Positions 16,883 to 25,234 of a stretch of DNA of 34,895 nucleotides are shown here, one piece after another. This DNA comes from an uncultured Flavobacterium sp. GTDB taxonomy: Bacteria; Bacteroidota; Bacteroidia; Flavobacteriales; Flavobacteriaceae. The position numbers and the translations under genes were made by a program. Position 1 is the stretch's first letter; every line of letters starts with the position of its first letter. The notes under the pieces were generated by a model. It was not told the DNA's origin and made no database searches. It worked only from the letters and a program-made list of their open reading frames with translations. The stretch lies in the NCBI RefSeq assembly GCF_946220915.1, contig NZ_CAMIHH010000024.1, positions 1-34,895 on the forward strand. The letters are read 5' to 3'.

Positions 16883-16889
16883 CCTCCTT
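16883..16889 (-). promoter_or_regulatory. Strong Shine-Dalgarno of gyrB
   Basis: Read leftward, AAGGAGG precedes AAATTTT and the ATG at 16875. A near-perfect anti-16S match at ideal spacing is unusual in a phylum whose genes mostly lack Shine-Dalgarno sequences. It fixes the gyrB start. Confidence 0.7.
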
Positions 16890-16913
16890 AAACGGATTTT
16901 TAAGTTTAACGAA

Positions 16914-16921
16914 CAAATATA
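16914..16921 (-). promoter_or_regulatory. -7 element of the gyrB operon
   Basis: TATATTTG on the minus strand (16921-16914) is an exact TAnnTTTG match, 38 bases before the gyrB ATG. I see no TTG at the usual distance upstream. Confidence 0.55.
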
Positions 16922-17071
16922 ATGAAATGCGGGAGATAATGCCTTAAATCGCCTCTAATTGGCTTTTAAGTTATTAACAATTTATTAAAACTTCTGTATG
17001 CGTAACAATACTTCAAAGGTTAAGTCATGTAAATATAAATTAAGTATTATTGCAGATAAAAACCTTATAAC

Positions 17072-17437
17072 ATGACAGGAAGCATTATCGCCTTTATCCC
17101 GGAACTGCCGGAAGACAAATCGGGCCTTTTTGAAAGGATCGTAGACAACGAAGAATTTGAAAAGATTGAACTTGAGTACCTGACAAGCCTCGACTTTACG
17201 ATCATCAATAATCTGGCCGGTACCAATTGGGAGAGCGAAAACAATCCTGTGGTGTATGACGAAGAGGGCGGCCTTGTAATCGTGCACCTGGATAAAGCAG
17301 GGGTTCAGTCTGTCATATCATTTGAAGGCGAACTTGATAGTGTTGACAGGGAAACACAGGATGCGGATATTGCAGCTATCCGGGCGTTCGCCCAAAAGCA
17401 TGGGTACAATAATTTATATGAAGTAGTAACATTTTAA
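17072..17437 (+). CDS. Hypothetical acidic protein, first gene of an immunity-like trio
   Basis: 121 residues with no signal peptide or membrane segment, strongly acidic (many Glu and Asp). Predicted alternation of strands and helices: a hydrophobic N-terminal strand (GSIIAFIPEL), a helix, WESENNPVVYDEEGGLVIVHL, and a final helix AAIRAFAQKHGY. I recognise no family. It reads as a compact cytosolic domain of the size typical of immunity proteins. The DMP19-like gene follows after 12 bases and the ankyrin gene 29 bases after that, so all three are probably one transcript. TATTATTG at 17045-17052 is a one-mismatch -7 element 19 bases upstream. Confidence 0.75.
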   Translation: MTGSIIAFIPELPEDKSGLFERIVDNEEFEKIELEYLTSLDFTIINNLAGTNWESENNPVVYDEEGGLVIVHLDKAGVQSVISFEGELDSVDRETQDADIAAIRAFAQKHGYNNLYEVVTF

Positions 17438-17449
17438 TTGTAAAAAAGT

Positions 17450-17980
17450 ATGGATAACATTATAATTGGCAAAAACTCATTTAACGACAGCGACCCGTAT
17501 GCTGCAATACAATCGAACATTTCGGTAGTGAATGTATTAAGGAACCATGATCTGTTCCTTGAAGAAATGCACCCTGCACAGGCTGGAAGCTATTTCCTGG
17601 ATTATTACCATGCCCAATGCCGAAATGGCGGGTTCGCGCAGTTTGTATGGAATTCTTCGTGGGAAACGGATATGATAGAAGGCATACACCAAACCCTTAA
17701 GGATATTGGCGCAAAACAGCACCTGGATTATTTTGAAAAAAGAATGGAAGTGGTAAACGGCCTGCCGGATGGTGCCCTTGACTCATTCCTGGAAGAAGAT
17801 TATTTTTCTGATTCCGATACAAAAGAAAAATTACATGACGATTCTTTTTATGCCATTGAAGAAGACCTGATAACGCTTCATTCAAACTGGATCAAGAATC
17901 ATCCCGACCTGATCGTTGCAGAGACCAAAGATGAAATGTATGCATTGATGGAAAAAATGGTCGGCCCTATAGAACGATAA
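17450..17980 (+). CDS. DMP19-like (DUF4375-type) protein
   Basis: 176 residues, cytosolic. The core YYHAQCRNGGFAQFVWNSS matches the NGGF-Q-F-N signature of DMP19/DUF4375 proteins, followed by helices carrying an acidic run (LEEDYFSDSDTKEK). DMP19 of Neisseria is a DNA-mimic protein that binds a repressor. In many other bacteria the family appears next to toxin or immunity genes, and its role there is unknown. Middle gene of a three-gene cluster, no own promoter seen. The family call rests on the motif and length; the function here is inference. Confidence 0.75.
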   Translation: MDNIIIGKNSFNDSDPYAAIQSNISVVNVLRNHDLFLEEMHPAQAGSYFLDYYHAQCRNGGFAQFVWNSSWETDMIEGIHQTLKDIGAKQHLDYFEKRMEVVNGLPDGALDSFLEEDYFSDSDTKEKLHDDSFYAIEEDLITLHSNWIKNHPDLIVAETKDEMYALMEKMVGPIER

Positions 17981-18009
17981 CCTGCATTGCACTAACAGAT
18001 AGGAACATC

Positions 18010-19086
18010 ATGCCAAAAAAAAGAAAAACCCTGCCTAAAGATTTTAGCGATATCCTGAAAAGAGGTAACATCGATGAACTTATTGCGGTATTTGAAAAAT
18101 GCGAACTGGATGCCTATGGCGGATATGGCAAGCAGACAGCGCTGGGGTTTACAGAATGCCCACCTGAATTTGACAAGTGGCTTGTTGGGCAGGGACTGGA
18201 TATTGAAGCCGTAAACGATTATGGGTATACGCCGCTTCAGCACCGTTCGGAATATTGGGCTGCCAATATCAAAAGCCTGCTTGAGCTTGGTGCCAGCGTC
18301 CATGCGAATAATAAAAAAGGTACTGCCCTGCACTGTGCCGCAAAAGGCTATGTTGCCGAACACGTAAAAACCCTGCTTGAATATGGTGCAGATGTTAATG
18401 CACCTGCTCCCGAACCGTTTTCATATGGAGGCAGCGGGGCAACCGCTACGCCCCTGGAATACAGCCTGGCTTTTTGCGGGAACAGTGATATCGTAAATAC
18501 AGTTGAAATTGCCAGGATGCTGCTGGCTGCCGGTGCGCTTAAAACAGAAAAAATGAAGGACCTTGTGACAAAGATCGGGATACAATTCGAACACCACCGC
18601 TCCGGCTTCAACAAGGAATATGTGCAGGAATACAGCGATGCACTGGATGAACTTTATGTGTTATTCGGGGTTACACCCGTACCGCAAAAAGTATTACACG
18701 ATGGTAAATCCAAAATAACGGTTAAAGCCGGTACATGGCAAAAGCAGTTTAATGAGCTGTGGGAGCTTTTGATCCCATCGAGCGGCACGGCACAAACCAT
18801 GCAGGGTGAAGTGATCCGGATCGCGGGACGTATTTCGGACGAACTGAAACGCAATGGGGGCATCAACTGGGACGATGACTATAAAGTAATGGCCGATAGT
18901 TTTTTAGAGTTCATTCAAACGGGGCAATCATTGTCGCGTGAAGAAATTGATGAAACAGCCAAAATTGTAAGCGAGGTAAAACGCAGGACAGATAAAAATG
19001 TTAACCGATTGGCACATATTGCAGTACTATGGGTACTGGCCAATCCAATTCCAGTACCTGCCCCTGCGGTAAATTACGACCGCTAG
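18010..19086 (+). CDS. Ankyrin-repeat protein with a conserved C-terminal domain
   Basis: 358 residues, no signal peptide. Residues ~15-180 hold four or five ankyrin-type repeats: GYTPLQHRS, IKSLLELGASVHANNKKG, TALHCAAKGY and VKTLLEYGADVNAPA are canonical. Residues ~235-330 form a separate domain with WQKQFNELWELLIPSSG, then TMQGEVIRIAGRISDEL, NGGINWDDDYKVM and a helical tail. I have the impression that this QGEVIRIAGRI/NWDxDY unit occurs elsewhere as a conserved domain, but cannot name it. The neighbours and ankyrin scaffold suggest protein binding, perhaps an immunity or inhibitor role. It ends before a perfect 13-bp terminator hairpin shared with the convergent receptor gene. Confidence 0.82.
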   Translation: MPKKRKTLPKDFSDILKRGNIDELIAVFEKCELDAYGGYGKQTALGFTECPPEFDKWLVGQGLDIEAVNDYGYTPLQHRSEYWAANIKSLLELGASVHANNKKGTALHCAAKGYVAEHVKTLLEYGADVNAPAPEPFSYGGSGATATPLEYSLAFCGNSDIVNTVEIARMLLAAGALKTEKMKDLVTKIGIQFEHHRSGFNKEYVQEYSDALDELYVLFGVTPVPQKVLHDGKSKITVKAGTWQKQFNELWELLIPSSGTAQTMQGEVIRIAGRISDELKRNGGINWDDDYKVMADSFLEFIQTGQSLSREEIDETAKIVSEVKRRTDKNVNRLAHIAVLWVLANPIPVPAPAVNYDR

Positions 19087-19103
19087 CGTGAAATCATAAA
19101 CCA

Positions 19104-19140
19104 CTTAAAATGCAGGACCATGATAGCCCTGCATTTTAAG
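19104..19140. terminator. Bidirectional terminator between convergent genes
   Basis: CTTAAAATGCAGG (19104-19116) and CCTGCATTTTAAG (19128-19140) form a perfect 13-bp stem with an 11-base loop. A/T-rich flanks of the stem serve both directions. The receptor stop codon directly abuts the right arm. Confidence 0.85.
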
Positions 19141-21294
19141 TTATAGATTATCCAATTGGTTCGCTTTTTTGTCGGTGCTGATGGTCCAGAAGAACCCTAC
19201 GAAAATAAACCGGTCGGCAGCCTGCCGTACAGCCTGCCTTGCATACATGCCGTCTGCTCCGGGATTGTTGGCATATGTATAGCCAAATATGTTATCTGTC
19301 CCCAGCACATTGGAAACCGAAAGGTAAAGTATCTTTTGGTCCGTTACAAGGTATGCCCAGCTTAGGCTAAGGTTATTATAGCTTTTCGTTTTCCCGTTCA
19401 TAAAGGCGGCTTCGTTAGGATTGTCATACGGCCTGCCGGAGTTAAAGGTATGAGTCACCCCGAGCTGCGACCTCAGCCCAGTAATAAAATACTTCCCTAC
19501 AACAGAGAAATTATGCCTGGCTATGAAGGATGGCGTTGCACTGCCTTCGTAATTACGGTAATCTCTTTCACTATCAATGTACGAGTAGGATACCCAGTAA
19601 TCCAGGAACTTAACTGATTTTCCATCCCTCCAGAACAGGTCCAGCCCGCGCGCATAGCCATTACCACTATTGTTAAAGTCCGAATTGTATTGTATAGCCT
19701 GGGTGTCGAATTTCACAAGATTATCATATTCTTTGTGGTACAGCTCGGCACGAAATGTACGCCCCTCTGCATTGTACATATAATTGAAAATGTAGTGCGC
19801 GGTTTTCTCATAGTCAAAGTCCCTGAAATATTTAAGGTAGTCGGCCTTTGGCGTTTGGTAAAAATCGCCATAAGCAAGTGAGAACTGGCTCCTGCTGCTC
19901 ACTTTATAGGCCAGCGCGGCTCGCGGTTCCAGGGTGGATTTACCTAACAATGATGAAGTTGAGCTCCTTGCCCCTGCTTTCAGGGCAAAGCTTTTTGTAA
20001 AAGTAAAGTCGGCCTCGGCATATCCTGCGGCCACCGAATTGTTGTACCCGCTTTTGAAGGCAAAGCCATCGGGCTGGGTATAATCTTCATTAAAGCTGGT
20101 CATGAAATAATCACCTCCAAAGATAAGCCTAACCCTGTTGCTGAACTTTTTACTAAGTTTTAGCTTTAAGTGCGAACTATGCTCGCCATTTTCCACTTCA
20201 TCAGGCCCAAGACCAATGCCGTTGTGACTATAACCATAGGCAGCTCCGGCATGTATTGTCCATTGCGTACCAAACATACCCTTGTATGAAGCATTGGTAT
20301 AAAAGTTGTCATTTACCATGTCAACACGTACAGGTTGTGTACTATTGATATCTTGCTGGTTCAGGTCGAAAGCAGCATGGTCAAAAGCTGCGTATACCTT
20401 TAGCATGCCGTTCTCAAATTTATAGCGGTACACGGTTTCTCCGGCGAGGGACTGGTAGGGCTTATTCCAATCTGCATTTTGAGGCACCGCCCACTGGTAT
20501 GGCGCGAGGTTGGTATAGGCAGCGTTAAAGCTCAGCGAACTTTTGCCCCATTTTTGGGTATTTCCCAAGCCCAGGCCCACGGTCATGAGGGCAATGTCGG
20601 TTTGCTCCTGCGCAGGCTCTTCAGTGGTATTGAGGAGAAGCACGCTGGAAAGCGCTTCGCCAAACTCTGCTGAATAGCCCCCTGTAGAAAAAGTCATCCC
20701 ACTGAACAGGAACGGTGAAAAGCGGCCGCGTGTGGGTATGTTATTGGCGGTAGCGCCATAGGGCTGAGCCACCCGTATACCATCAACAAAAGTCTGTGTT
20801 TCATCGCTTTCACCTCCTCGCACAAACAGCCTTCCGCTCTCCCCTACCGTTTGCGTACCGGGCAATGTATTGAGCGCACCTACAATGTCGCCAGCGGCAC
20901 CGGCAGTAGTCACGATGTCCAATGGCTTTAGCGCATTAATCTTACTGTTGTCGCCTGCGCTAAAAGTACCCGCCGAAATAACCACTGCATCAAGGGTATT
21001 AACGTTGTCTTTCATGACATAGGCCCTGGCCTGGTACTTTTCAACTACTATGTCAACCTTCAGGTCTTCCATGGTCAGAAAAGTGATGACCATAACCTGT
21101 GCCCCCGTTTCCGTAGTTTCAAAGGAAAAGGTGCCGTCTACGGTTGTGGTAGCGCCATCATACGTACCGTCAATGTAAATATTGGCTGCGGCTACCGGCT
21201 GGCCTTTTTCGTTGGTAACGGTTCCGGAAATCTGGGTTTGTGCCTGGAATACCCATCCTGCAAAAAGAAATACAATTGTAATGATTGGTTTCAT
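19141..21294 (-). CDS. TonB-dependent outer-membrane receptor
   Basis: 717 residues from ATG 21294, chosen because it starts the signal peptide (MKPIITIVFLFAGWVFQAQ). A longer frame from 21393 would put 33 unrelated residues before it. Residues ~20-105 form a CarboxypepD_reg-like domain (ISGTVTNEKGQPVAAANIYI), then the plug (GDIVGALNTLPGTQTVGESG, LFVRGGESDETQTFVDG), then a C-terminal barrel with many aromatic strands. It would take up a TonB-powered substrate, using a system like the ExbB/ExbD/TonB operon at 7075-9086. Nothing in the sequence or neighbours identifies the substrate; no SusD partner follows. It is relatively short for the SusC class and closer to BtuB/FecA size. Confidence 0.92.
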   Translation of the reverse strand: MKPIITIVFLFAGWVFQAQTQISGTVTNEKGQPVAAANIYIDGTYDGATTTVDGTFSFETTETGAQVMVITFLTMEDLKVDIVVEKYQARAYVMKDNVNTLDAVVISAGTFSAGDNSKINALKPLDIVTTAGAAGDIVGALNTLPGTQTVGESGRLFVRGGESDETQTFVDGIRVAQPYGATANNIPTRGRFSPFLFSGMTFSTGGYSAEFGEALSSVLLLNTTEEPAQEQTDIALMTVGLGLGNTQKWGKSSLSFNAAYTNLAPYQWAVPQNADWNKPYQSLAGETVYRYKFENGMLKVYAAFDHAAFDLNQQDINSTQPVRVDMVNDNFYTNASYKGMFGTQWTIHAGAAYGYSHNGIGLGPDEVENGEHSSHLKLKLSKKFSNRVRLIFGGDYFMTSFNEDYTQPDGFAFKSGYNNSVAAGYAEADFTFTKSFALKAGARSSTSSLLGKSTLEPRAALAYKVSSRSQFSLAYGDFYQTPKADYLKYFRDFDYEKTAHYIFNYMYNAEGRTFRAELYHKEYDNLVKFDTQAIQYNSDFNNSGNGYARGLDLFWRDGKSVKFLDYWVSYSYIDSERDYRNYEGSATPSFIARHNFSVVGKYFITGLRSQLGVTHTFNSGRPYDNPNEAAFMNGKTKSYNNLSLSWAYLVTDQKILYLSVSNVLGTDNIFGYTYANNPGADGMYARQAVRQAADRFIFVGFFWTISTDKKANQLDNL

Positions 21295-21601
21295 CGGTTG
21301 TTTGGTTTGATGAGCCAAAATTGCGGCAATGTTGGCAATCATCATAAAAAAGATTACCCAGTTGCAGGATTTGGGGGATGAGCTGTACATCACTACTCAT
21401 TTGGCTATAAAAAAAGCATTTTAATGTAAAAAGCATTCAGAAAAATTTTACTTTCGCTGCTCCAATAACCAACGTACGAAATTTTTATTTGCCGGATTGC
21501 TGCTTAGTATAAGTGCCGCCCTGCCCCGGATCGGGCCTTAACCCCGGCATTGTATGGCAAAATACAGGCTTGAGCGCCTGGCGCATGTAAATAACAAACC
21601 A
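21295..21601. other. Divergent intergenic region without a recognised gene
   Basis: 307 bases between the leftward receptor and the rightward barrel gene. I find no exact TAnnTTTG on either strand; TACTTTCG at 21449-21456 is a one-mismatch candidate for the rightward gene but 146 bases away. The part at 21511-21552 is GC-rich and contains TGCCG/CGGCA and CCCG-GAT-CGGG inverted repeats, which could be a leader hairpin. Open frames across the region are short and have no family likeness. Confidence 0.4.
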
Positions 21602-22774
21602 ATGAAGAAACTATTCACTCTTTTATTAGTGGTTGCAATAACACCATGTTTTGCACAAATTACCTATCAGCCCGGCTACTTTATTGATAACAACGGAAGG
21701 AAAACCGAATGCCTGGTAAGGAACGTGGCCTGGAAGGATTCGCCTGTAGATTTTGAATATAAAACCAGTGAATCAGCGGAGCCACAAACAGGCATTATAA
21801 AAGATGTGGCCGAGTTTGGCGTGGAAGGCTACAAATTCAGGCGTTTTACGCTGCCAATAGACAACTCCCCGAATATTGTTGACAAAATGAGTACAAGCGC
21901 TGTGCCGGAATGGTCTACGCGGACGGTGTTCCTTAAAGTGCTTGTTGAAGGTGCAGCCACGCTATACCAGTATGAATATGATAACCTCATGAAATACTTT
22001 TTCGGCGCTGCAGGCATTACTGAAGAGCAGCTTATGTACAGGGAATACAAGGATAATGGCGTAATAAAGAAAAACTACAAATTTAGGCAGCAGCTGTATA
22101 ACCTCATGCGTGATAAAATGCCCGATATGCGCGATTTTGAGAATCTGCGCTATCAAAAAAACGAATTGGCCGGCCTCTTCATGAAATACAATGGCGGGGA
22201 TGGAAAAGTTGAAGACCATACCACTAAACAAAACCGGAGCAGCGTGAATTTTAAATTTACGCCGGGCATAAGCCTTGCAAAAATAACAACTGAGGACAAA
22301 ATGGGCAACGGCGCCGGATTTGAGTTTGACAGCAAGCCCGCATTCAGGATTGGGGCAGAAGTGGAATATATCATGCCTTTTAATAATAACAAGTGGGCGC
22401 TTTTTACGGACCCGAACATACAATTTTATAAAAATGATGGCGTAGAAGGCCCATATGAATGGGAAACTGAATATACATTTATCGAACTGCCATTTGGCGT
22501 GCGCCATTATATGTTCCTAAATGCCAATTCGAAACTGTTCCTTGATGTGGCTTTTGCAGTAACGCTAAACACTGGCGATCCCTATGTAAAGCATAATGGC
22601 GTAAAGCACAACATCGCAAAATCGTCTAATTTTGCCGCTGGCCTGGGTTTCGCGCACAAGCGCTACAGTGCAGAAATACGATATGGATTTGAACGCGGGC
22701 TTTTGGAGCTCTACGATTCGTGGGGTGCCGGTTATACCTCTGTAGGATTAATATTGGGGTACAAAATATTTTAA
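21602..22774 (+). CDS. Outer-membrane beta-barrel protein of unknown function
   Basis: 390 residues from ATG 21602, which begins a standard signal peptide (MKKLFTLLLVVAITPCFAQ). A start at 21554 adds 16 residues that lack this character. The N-terminal half (ITYQPGYFIDNNGRKTECLV, then a Tyr/Asp-rich part) looks like a soluble domain. From about residue 220 the chain becomes a barrel (FTPGISLAKI, AFRIGAEVEYIMPF, FIELPFGVRHYMFLN) ending in SVGLILGYKIF, with the terminal aromatic residue of outer-membrane proteins. It is of the porin-like/PorT-type small-barrel class common in flavobacteria. It precedes the CLC gene by 78 bases, but that gene has its own promoter. Confidence 0.82.
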   Translation: MKKLFTLLLVVAITPCFAQITYQPGYFIDNNGRKTECLVRNVAWKDSPVDFEYKTSESAEPQTGIIKDVAEFGVEGYKFRRFTLPIDNSPNIVDKMSTSAVPEWSTRTVFLKVLVEGAATLYQYEYDNLMKYFFGAAGITEEQLMYREYKDNGVIKKNYKFRQQLYNLMRDKMPDMRDFENLRYQKNELAGLFMKYNGGDGKVEDHTTKQNRSSVNFKFTPGISLAKITTEDKMGNGAGFEFDSKPAFRIGAEVEYIMPFNNNKWALFTDPNIQFYKNDGVEGPYEWETEYTFIELPFGVRHYMFLNANSKLFLDVAFAVTLNTGDPYVKHNGVKHNIAKSSNFAAGLGFAHKRYSAEIRYGFERGLLELYDSWGAGYTSVGLILGYKIF

Positions 22775-22793
22775 CACCATATTTACAGCCGGT

Positions 22794-22828
22794 TTGCATC
22801 CAAAAAATTCCTCATATGGCTACCTTTG
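22794..22828 (+). promoter_or_regulatory. Promoter of the CLC-HPP operon
   Basis: TTG (22794-22796), 24-base spacer, TACCTTTG (22821-22828), an exact TAnnTTTG; the spacer is one base over the usual range. The ATG at 22853 follows 24 bases later. A longer frame starting at TTG 22826 would begin inside this element and is rejected. Confidence 0.6.
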
Positions 22829-22852
22829 CAAGAATCACTTTTATTTATTGCA

Positions 22853-24124
22853 ATGCCCAACTATTCCTTTCGGAAAATATACCCGTATGTAAAGTACCAA
22901 AAACTCATTATCGCCTCGCTTGCCATAGGCTTCCTTGCGGCTTTGATGGCTGTATCGCTCAAAAAGCTGACAGACCACTATGAAGAAGTATTATTTCAGC
23001 AATCGCAAAGCAATGCGCTATACCTTGCGCTGTTCCCGTTTGTGGGTTTGTCACTCATTTACATCCTCAGGCAATACCTCTTTAAAAAAAAGGAGAACAA
23101 AGGAATAGCAGAAGTTTTTGAAAGCACCGCTACCGGCAAAAGCCTACCCTCTTATAAAATACCATCGCATTTCATAAACGGGCTTATTACGGTAAGCTTT
23201 GGGGGCAGTACCGGCATTGAGGTATCTACAGTTGTGTCGTCGGCTGCAATCGGGTCGGCAGCACAGGAAAAGGAAAAGTTCCTTAAAAAATATAAGGCCG
23301 AACTGATTTGCGCCGGGGTAACGGCTGGCATAACCGCCTTGTTCTGCACACCTTTTGCAGGGCTGCTGTTCGCTTATGAAGTGATATCCAAAAAAGTCAG
23401 CAAAATATTCATCATCGCCAATGTTATTGCCGCTGCGATTGCCTACGGGTTCATATTGCTTATTGACGAAAAACCACTGTTCGCCATCAGCATTACACAA
23501 TGGCACATTTATGCTGCACCATGGTTTGTATTGCTGGGCGTGCTCTGCGGGCTCAACGCTGTCTATCTAACAAAATGTGTTATGTTCTTTAAAAAACAAT
23601 CGAAAAAAATGGCCAGCCATTACCATCGCATACTCGTGGGGGCTGCTATCATCAGCCTGCTTATTTTCATTCTTCCGCAGTTGTATGGTGACGGCTACCA
23701 TGCTATTCGTGAGGGCATACATACTGCAAACAAGGCAATCCTTACACTATCCGGCACCCTGGTCTTTTTGGGCATACTGCTTTTAAAACCTGTCATAACA
23801 TCGGTAACGCTTTCAGCAGGGGGCGATGGCGGGGTTTTTGCCCCAAGCCTTTTCATTGGGGCGTTCCTCGGGCTGTTTATCGCTATTGCGCTCAACACAT
23901 GGTTCAATGCCGGAGTGATTCCCATCAACTTCATTGTAATAGGCATGGCGGCAATGCTAAGTGCCAGCATACATGCACCATTTACGGCACTTTTCCTTAT
24001 TTGTGGCTTGGTAGGCGACTATACCCTGTTCCTCCCGGTGCTCGTAGTATGCCTTATTTCAAAGTATACTGCCCAGGCACTATATCCTTATACTGTTTAC
24101 AGCCTTTCGGCAAACAAGCACTAA
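22853..24124 (+). CDS. CLC-family chloride channel or transporter
   Basis: 423 residues, about 10-12 membrane helices. Three CLC signatures can be aligned to E. coli ClcA. The first, normally GSGIP, reads NKGIA (residues 82-86), so the chloride-coordinating Ser is replaced by Lys. The second, GREGP, reads GIEVS (121-125) and keeps the gating Glu (E123). The third is the conserved GVFAP. The segment TPFAGLLFAYEVIS matches APLAGILFIIEEM of ClcA; the internal proton Glu (E203 in ClcA) is Val here (V177), as in channel-type CLCs. No CBS domains. The HPP gene follows after one base, so the two are surely cotranscribed. Anion specificity and channel versus exchanger mode are inference. Confidence 0.9.
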   Translation: MPNYSFRKIYPYVKYQKLIIASLAIGFLAALMAVSLKKLTDHYEEVLFQQSQSNALYLALFPFVGLSLIYILRQYLFKKKENKGIAEVFESTATGKSLPSYKIPSHFINGLITVSFGGSTGIEVSTVVSSAAIGSAAQEKEKFLKKYKAELICAGVTAGITALFCTPFAGLLFAYEVISKKVSKIFIIANVIAAAIAYGFILLIDEKPLFAISITQWHIYAAPWFVLLGVLCGLNAVYLTKCVMFFKKQSKKMASHYHRILVGAAIISLLIFILPQLYGDGYHAIREGIHTANKAILTLSGTLVFLGILLLKPVITSVTLSAGGDGGVFAPSLFIGAFLGLFIAIALNTWFNAGVIPINFIVIGMAAMLSASIHAPFTALFLICGLVGDYTLFLPVLVVCLISKYTAQALYPYTVYSLSANKH

Positions 24125-24125
24125 T

Positions 24126-24731
24126 ATGCCACTTAAAAAGATAAACCGCAGCTACCGCAAAGCACGGTATGTATTTTATAAAGAAACACTCATTGACTAC
24201 AAAGAGCATTTTTGGGCCTTTGTTGGTTCGTTCATTGGGCTGGGCACCATAGCCTTCCTGCAATACAAAGCGCTGCCTGAACAGGATGTCATTTTCCTTA
24301 TCGGGTCGTTTGGGGCATCGTGCGTACTGGTATATGGTGTTATCCAGAGTCCGCTGGCACAGCCCCGCAACCTGATTGGCGGGCATGTTATTTCGGCGTT
24401 CATAGGTGTCACTGTCCAGAAGTTGTTACCGGACATTGTATGGCTTGCGGCTCCCCTGGCTGTATCGCTTTCCATAGTATCCATGCAGATCACCAAGACC
24501 CTCCACCCTCCCGGTGGCGCAACAGCGCTGATTGCCGTTACAGCTTCGCCGGAAATAAAGGCAATGGGCTACATGTACCTGCTTACCCCGGTGCTTACCG
24601 GTGCCTTGGTGCTTTTGGCTGCCGCACTCATTTTCAATAATATGACCAGGAACAGGCAGTACCCCTCGGCGTATGCCGTTAATCGGTTTAAAAGGTTTGG
24701 ACGCCAGTTTAAAAAATCCGTTAAATTATAA
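24126..24731 (+). CDS. HPP-family integral membrane protein
   Basis: 201 residues, four or five membrane helices: residues ~28-46, 55-72, 85-100, 105-125 and 145-165. The family motif appears as TLHPPGGATALIAV near residue 125. HPP proteins are inner-membrane proteins, some of which have been linked to nitrite or other anion transport in plastids and cyanobacteria. The bacterial role is poorly defined. The ATG is one base after the CLC stop, which suggests a shared anion-related function. The C-terminal tail is basic (NRFKRFGRQFKKSVKL). Confidence 0.88.
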   Translation: MPLKKINRSYRKARYVFYKETLIDYKEHFWAFVGSFIGLGTIAFLQYKALPEQDVIFLIGSFGASCVLVYGVIQSPLAQPRNLIGGHVISAFIGVTVQKLLPDIVWLAAPLAVSLSIVSMQITKTLHPPGGATALIAVTASPEIKAMGYMYLLTPVLTGALVLLAAALIFNNMTRNRQYPSAYAVNRFKRFGRQFKKSVKL

Positions 24732-24768
24732 AGCGCACACTGCAACGATTGCAATATTTTGTATTTTT

Positions 24769-25155
24769 ATGAAAAAGCAAACCATGAAAATACCATCTGC
24801 CTACCTTCCCGTAATGCCTTACCTGGTCCTGGATAAGGCTCCTGAATTTCTTGACTATGTTAAAAAAGTATTTGGCGCAGCCGAACAGATGATCGTTCCC
24901 GGCGATGAAGGGCGCGGCATCATGCATGGCGAAATAAAAATACATGATGCCGTGATCATGTTTGCCGGGAGCACCGAAACGTGGCAGCAAAAAACCGCAG
25001 GGATGTTCCTGTTTGTCGAAAACCTTGAGAGGGTATACAATGCCGCCATTGAGCAGGGAGGCACTTCATTGCAAAAGCCGGAACAGAAAGAATATGGCTA
25101 TTCGGCAGGATTTGAAGACCCTTTTGGTAACCAATGGTGGATCACACAAGGGTAA
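24769..25155 (+). CDS. VOC/glyoxalase-fold protein (PhnB-like)
   Basis: 128 residues from ATG 24769; a second ATG at 24784 is also possible. The two beta-alpha-beta units typical of the vicinal oxygen chelate fold are visible: VMPYLVLDKAPEFLDYVKKV, then MHGEIKIHDAVIMFAG, and the closing FEDPFGNQWWITQG. The DPFGNxWWI ending is characteristic of PhnB-like members annotated as glyoxalase/bleomycin-resistance-type proteins. Metal ligands and substrate cannot be deduced. It lies 38 bases after the HPP gene and may be read from the same transcript. Upstream frames starting at 24673 overlap HPP and are not needed. Confidence 0.85.
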   Translation: MKKQTMKIPSAYLPVMPYLVLDKAPEFLDYVKKVFGAAEQMIVPGDEGRGIMHGEIKIHDAVIMFAGSTETWQQKTAGMFLFVENLERVYNAAIEQGGTSLQKPEQKEYGYSAGFEDPFGNQWWITQG

Positions 25156-25158
25156 TCC

Positions 25159-25234
25159 GTTTGAGATTTGGTTTTTGTCATCTGGAATTCAAAACATATG
25201 CTTGTTTGAGATTTGTGATTTGTCTTTTGGAATT
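25159..25234 (+). repeat. Imperfect 31-base direct repeat in a spacer
   Basis: Copies at 25159-25189 and 25204-25234 begin GTTTGAGATTTG and end TGGAATT, with 26 of 31 positions identical and a 45-base period. The second copy supplies the TTG of the promoter at 25220-25249. T/G-rich, non-coding. Confidence 0.75.

Noticed and set aside
21295..21393. 33-residue N-terminal extension of the receptor
   Set aside because: The signal peptide begins at ATG 21294; the extra residues would bury it.
21554..21601. 16-residue extension of the barrel protein
   Set aside because: It precedes a standard signal peptide at 21602.
22826..22852. TTG start extending the CLC protein
   Set aside because: It lies within the TACCTTTG promoter element.
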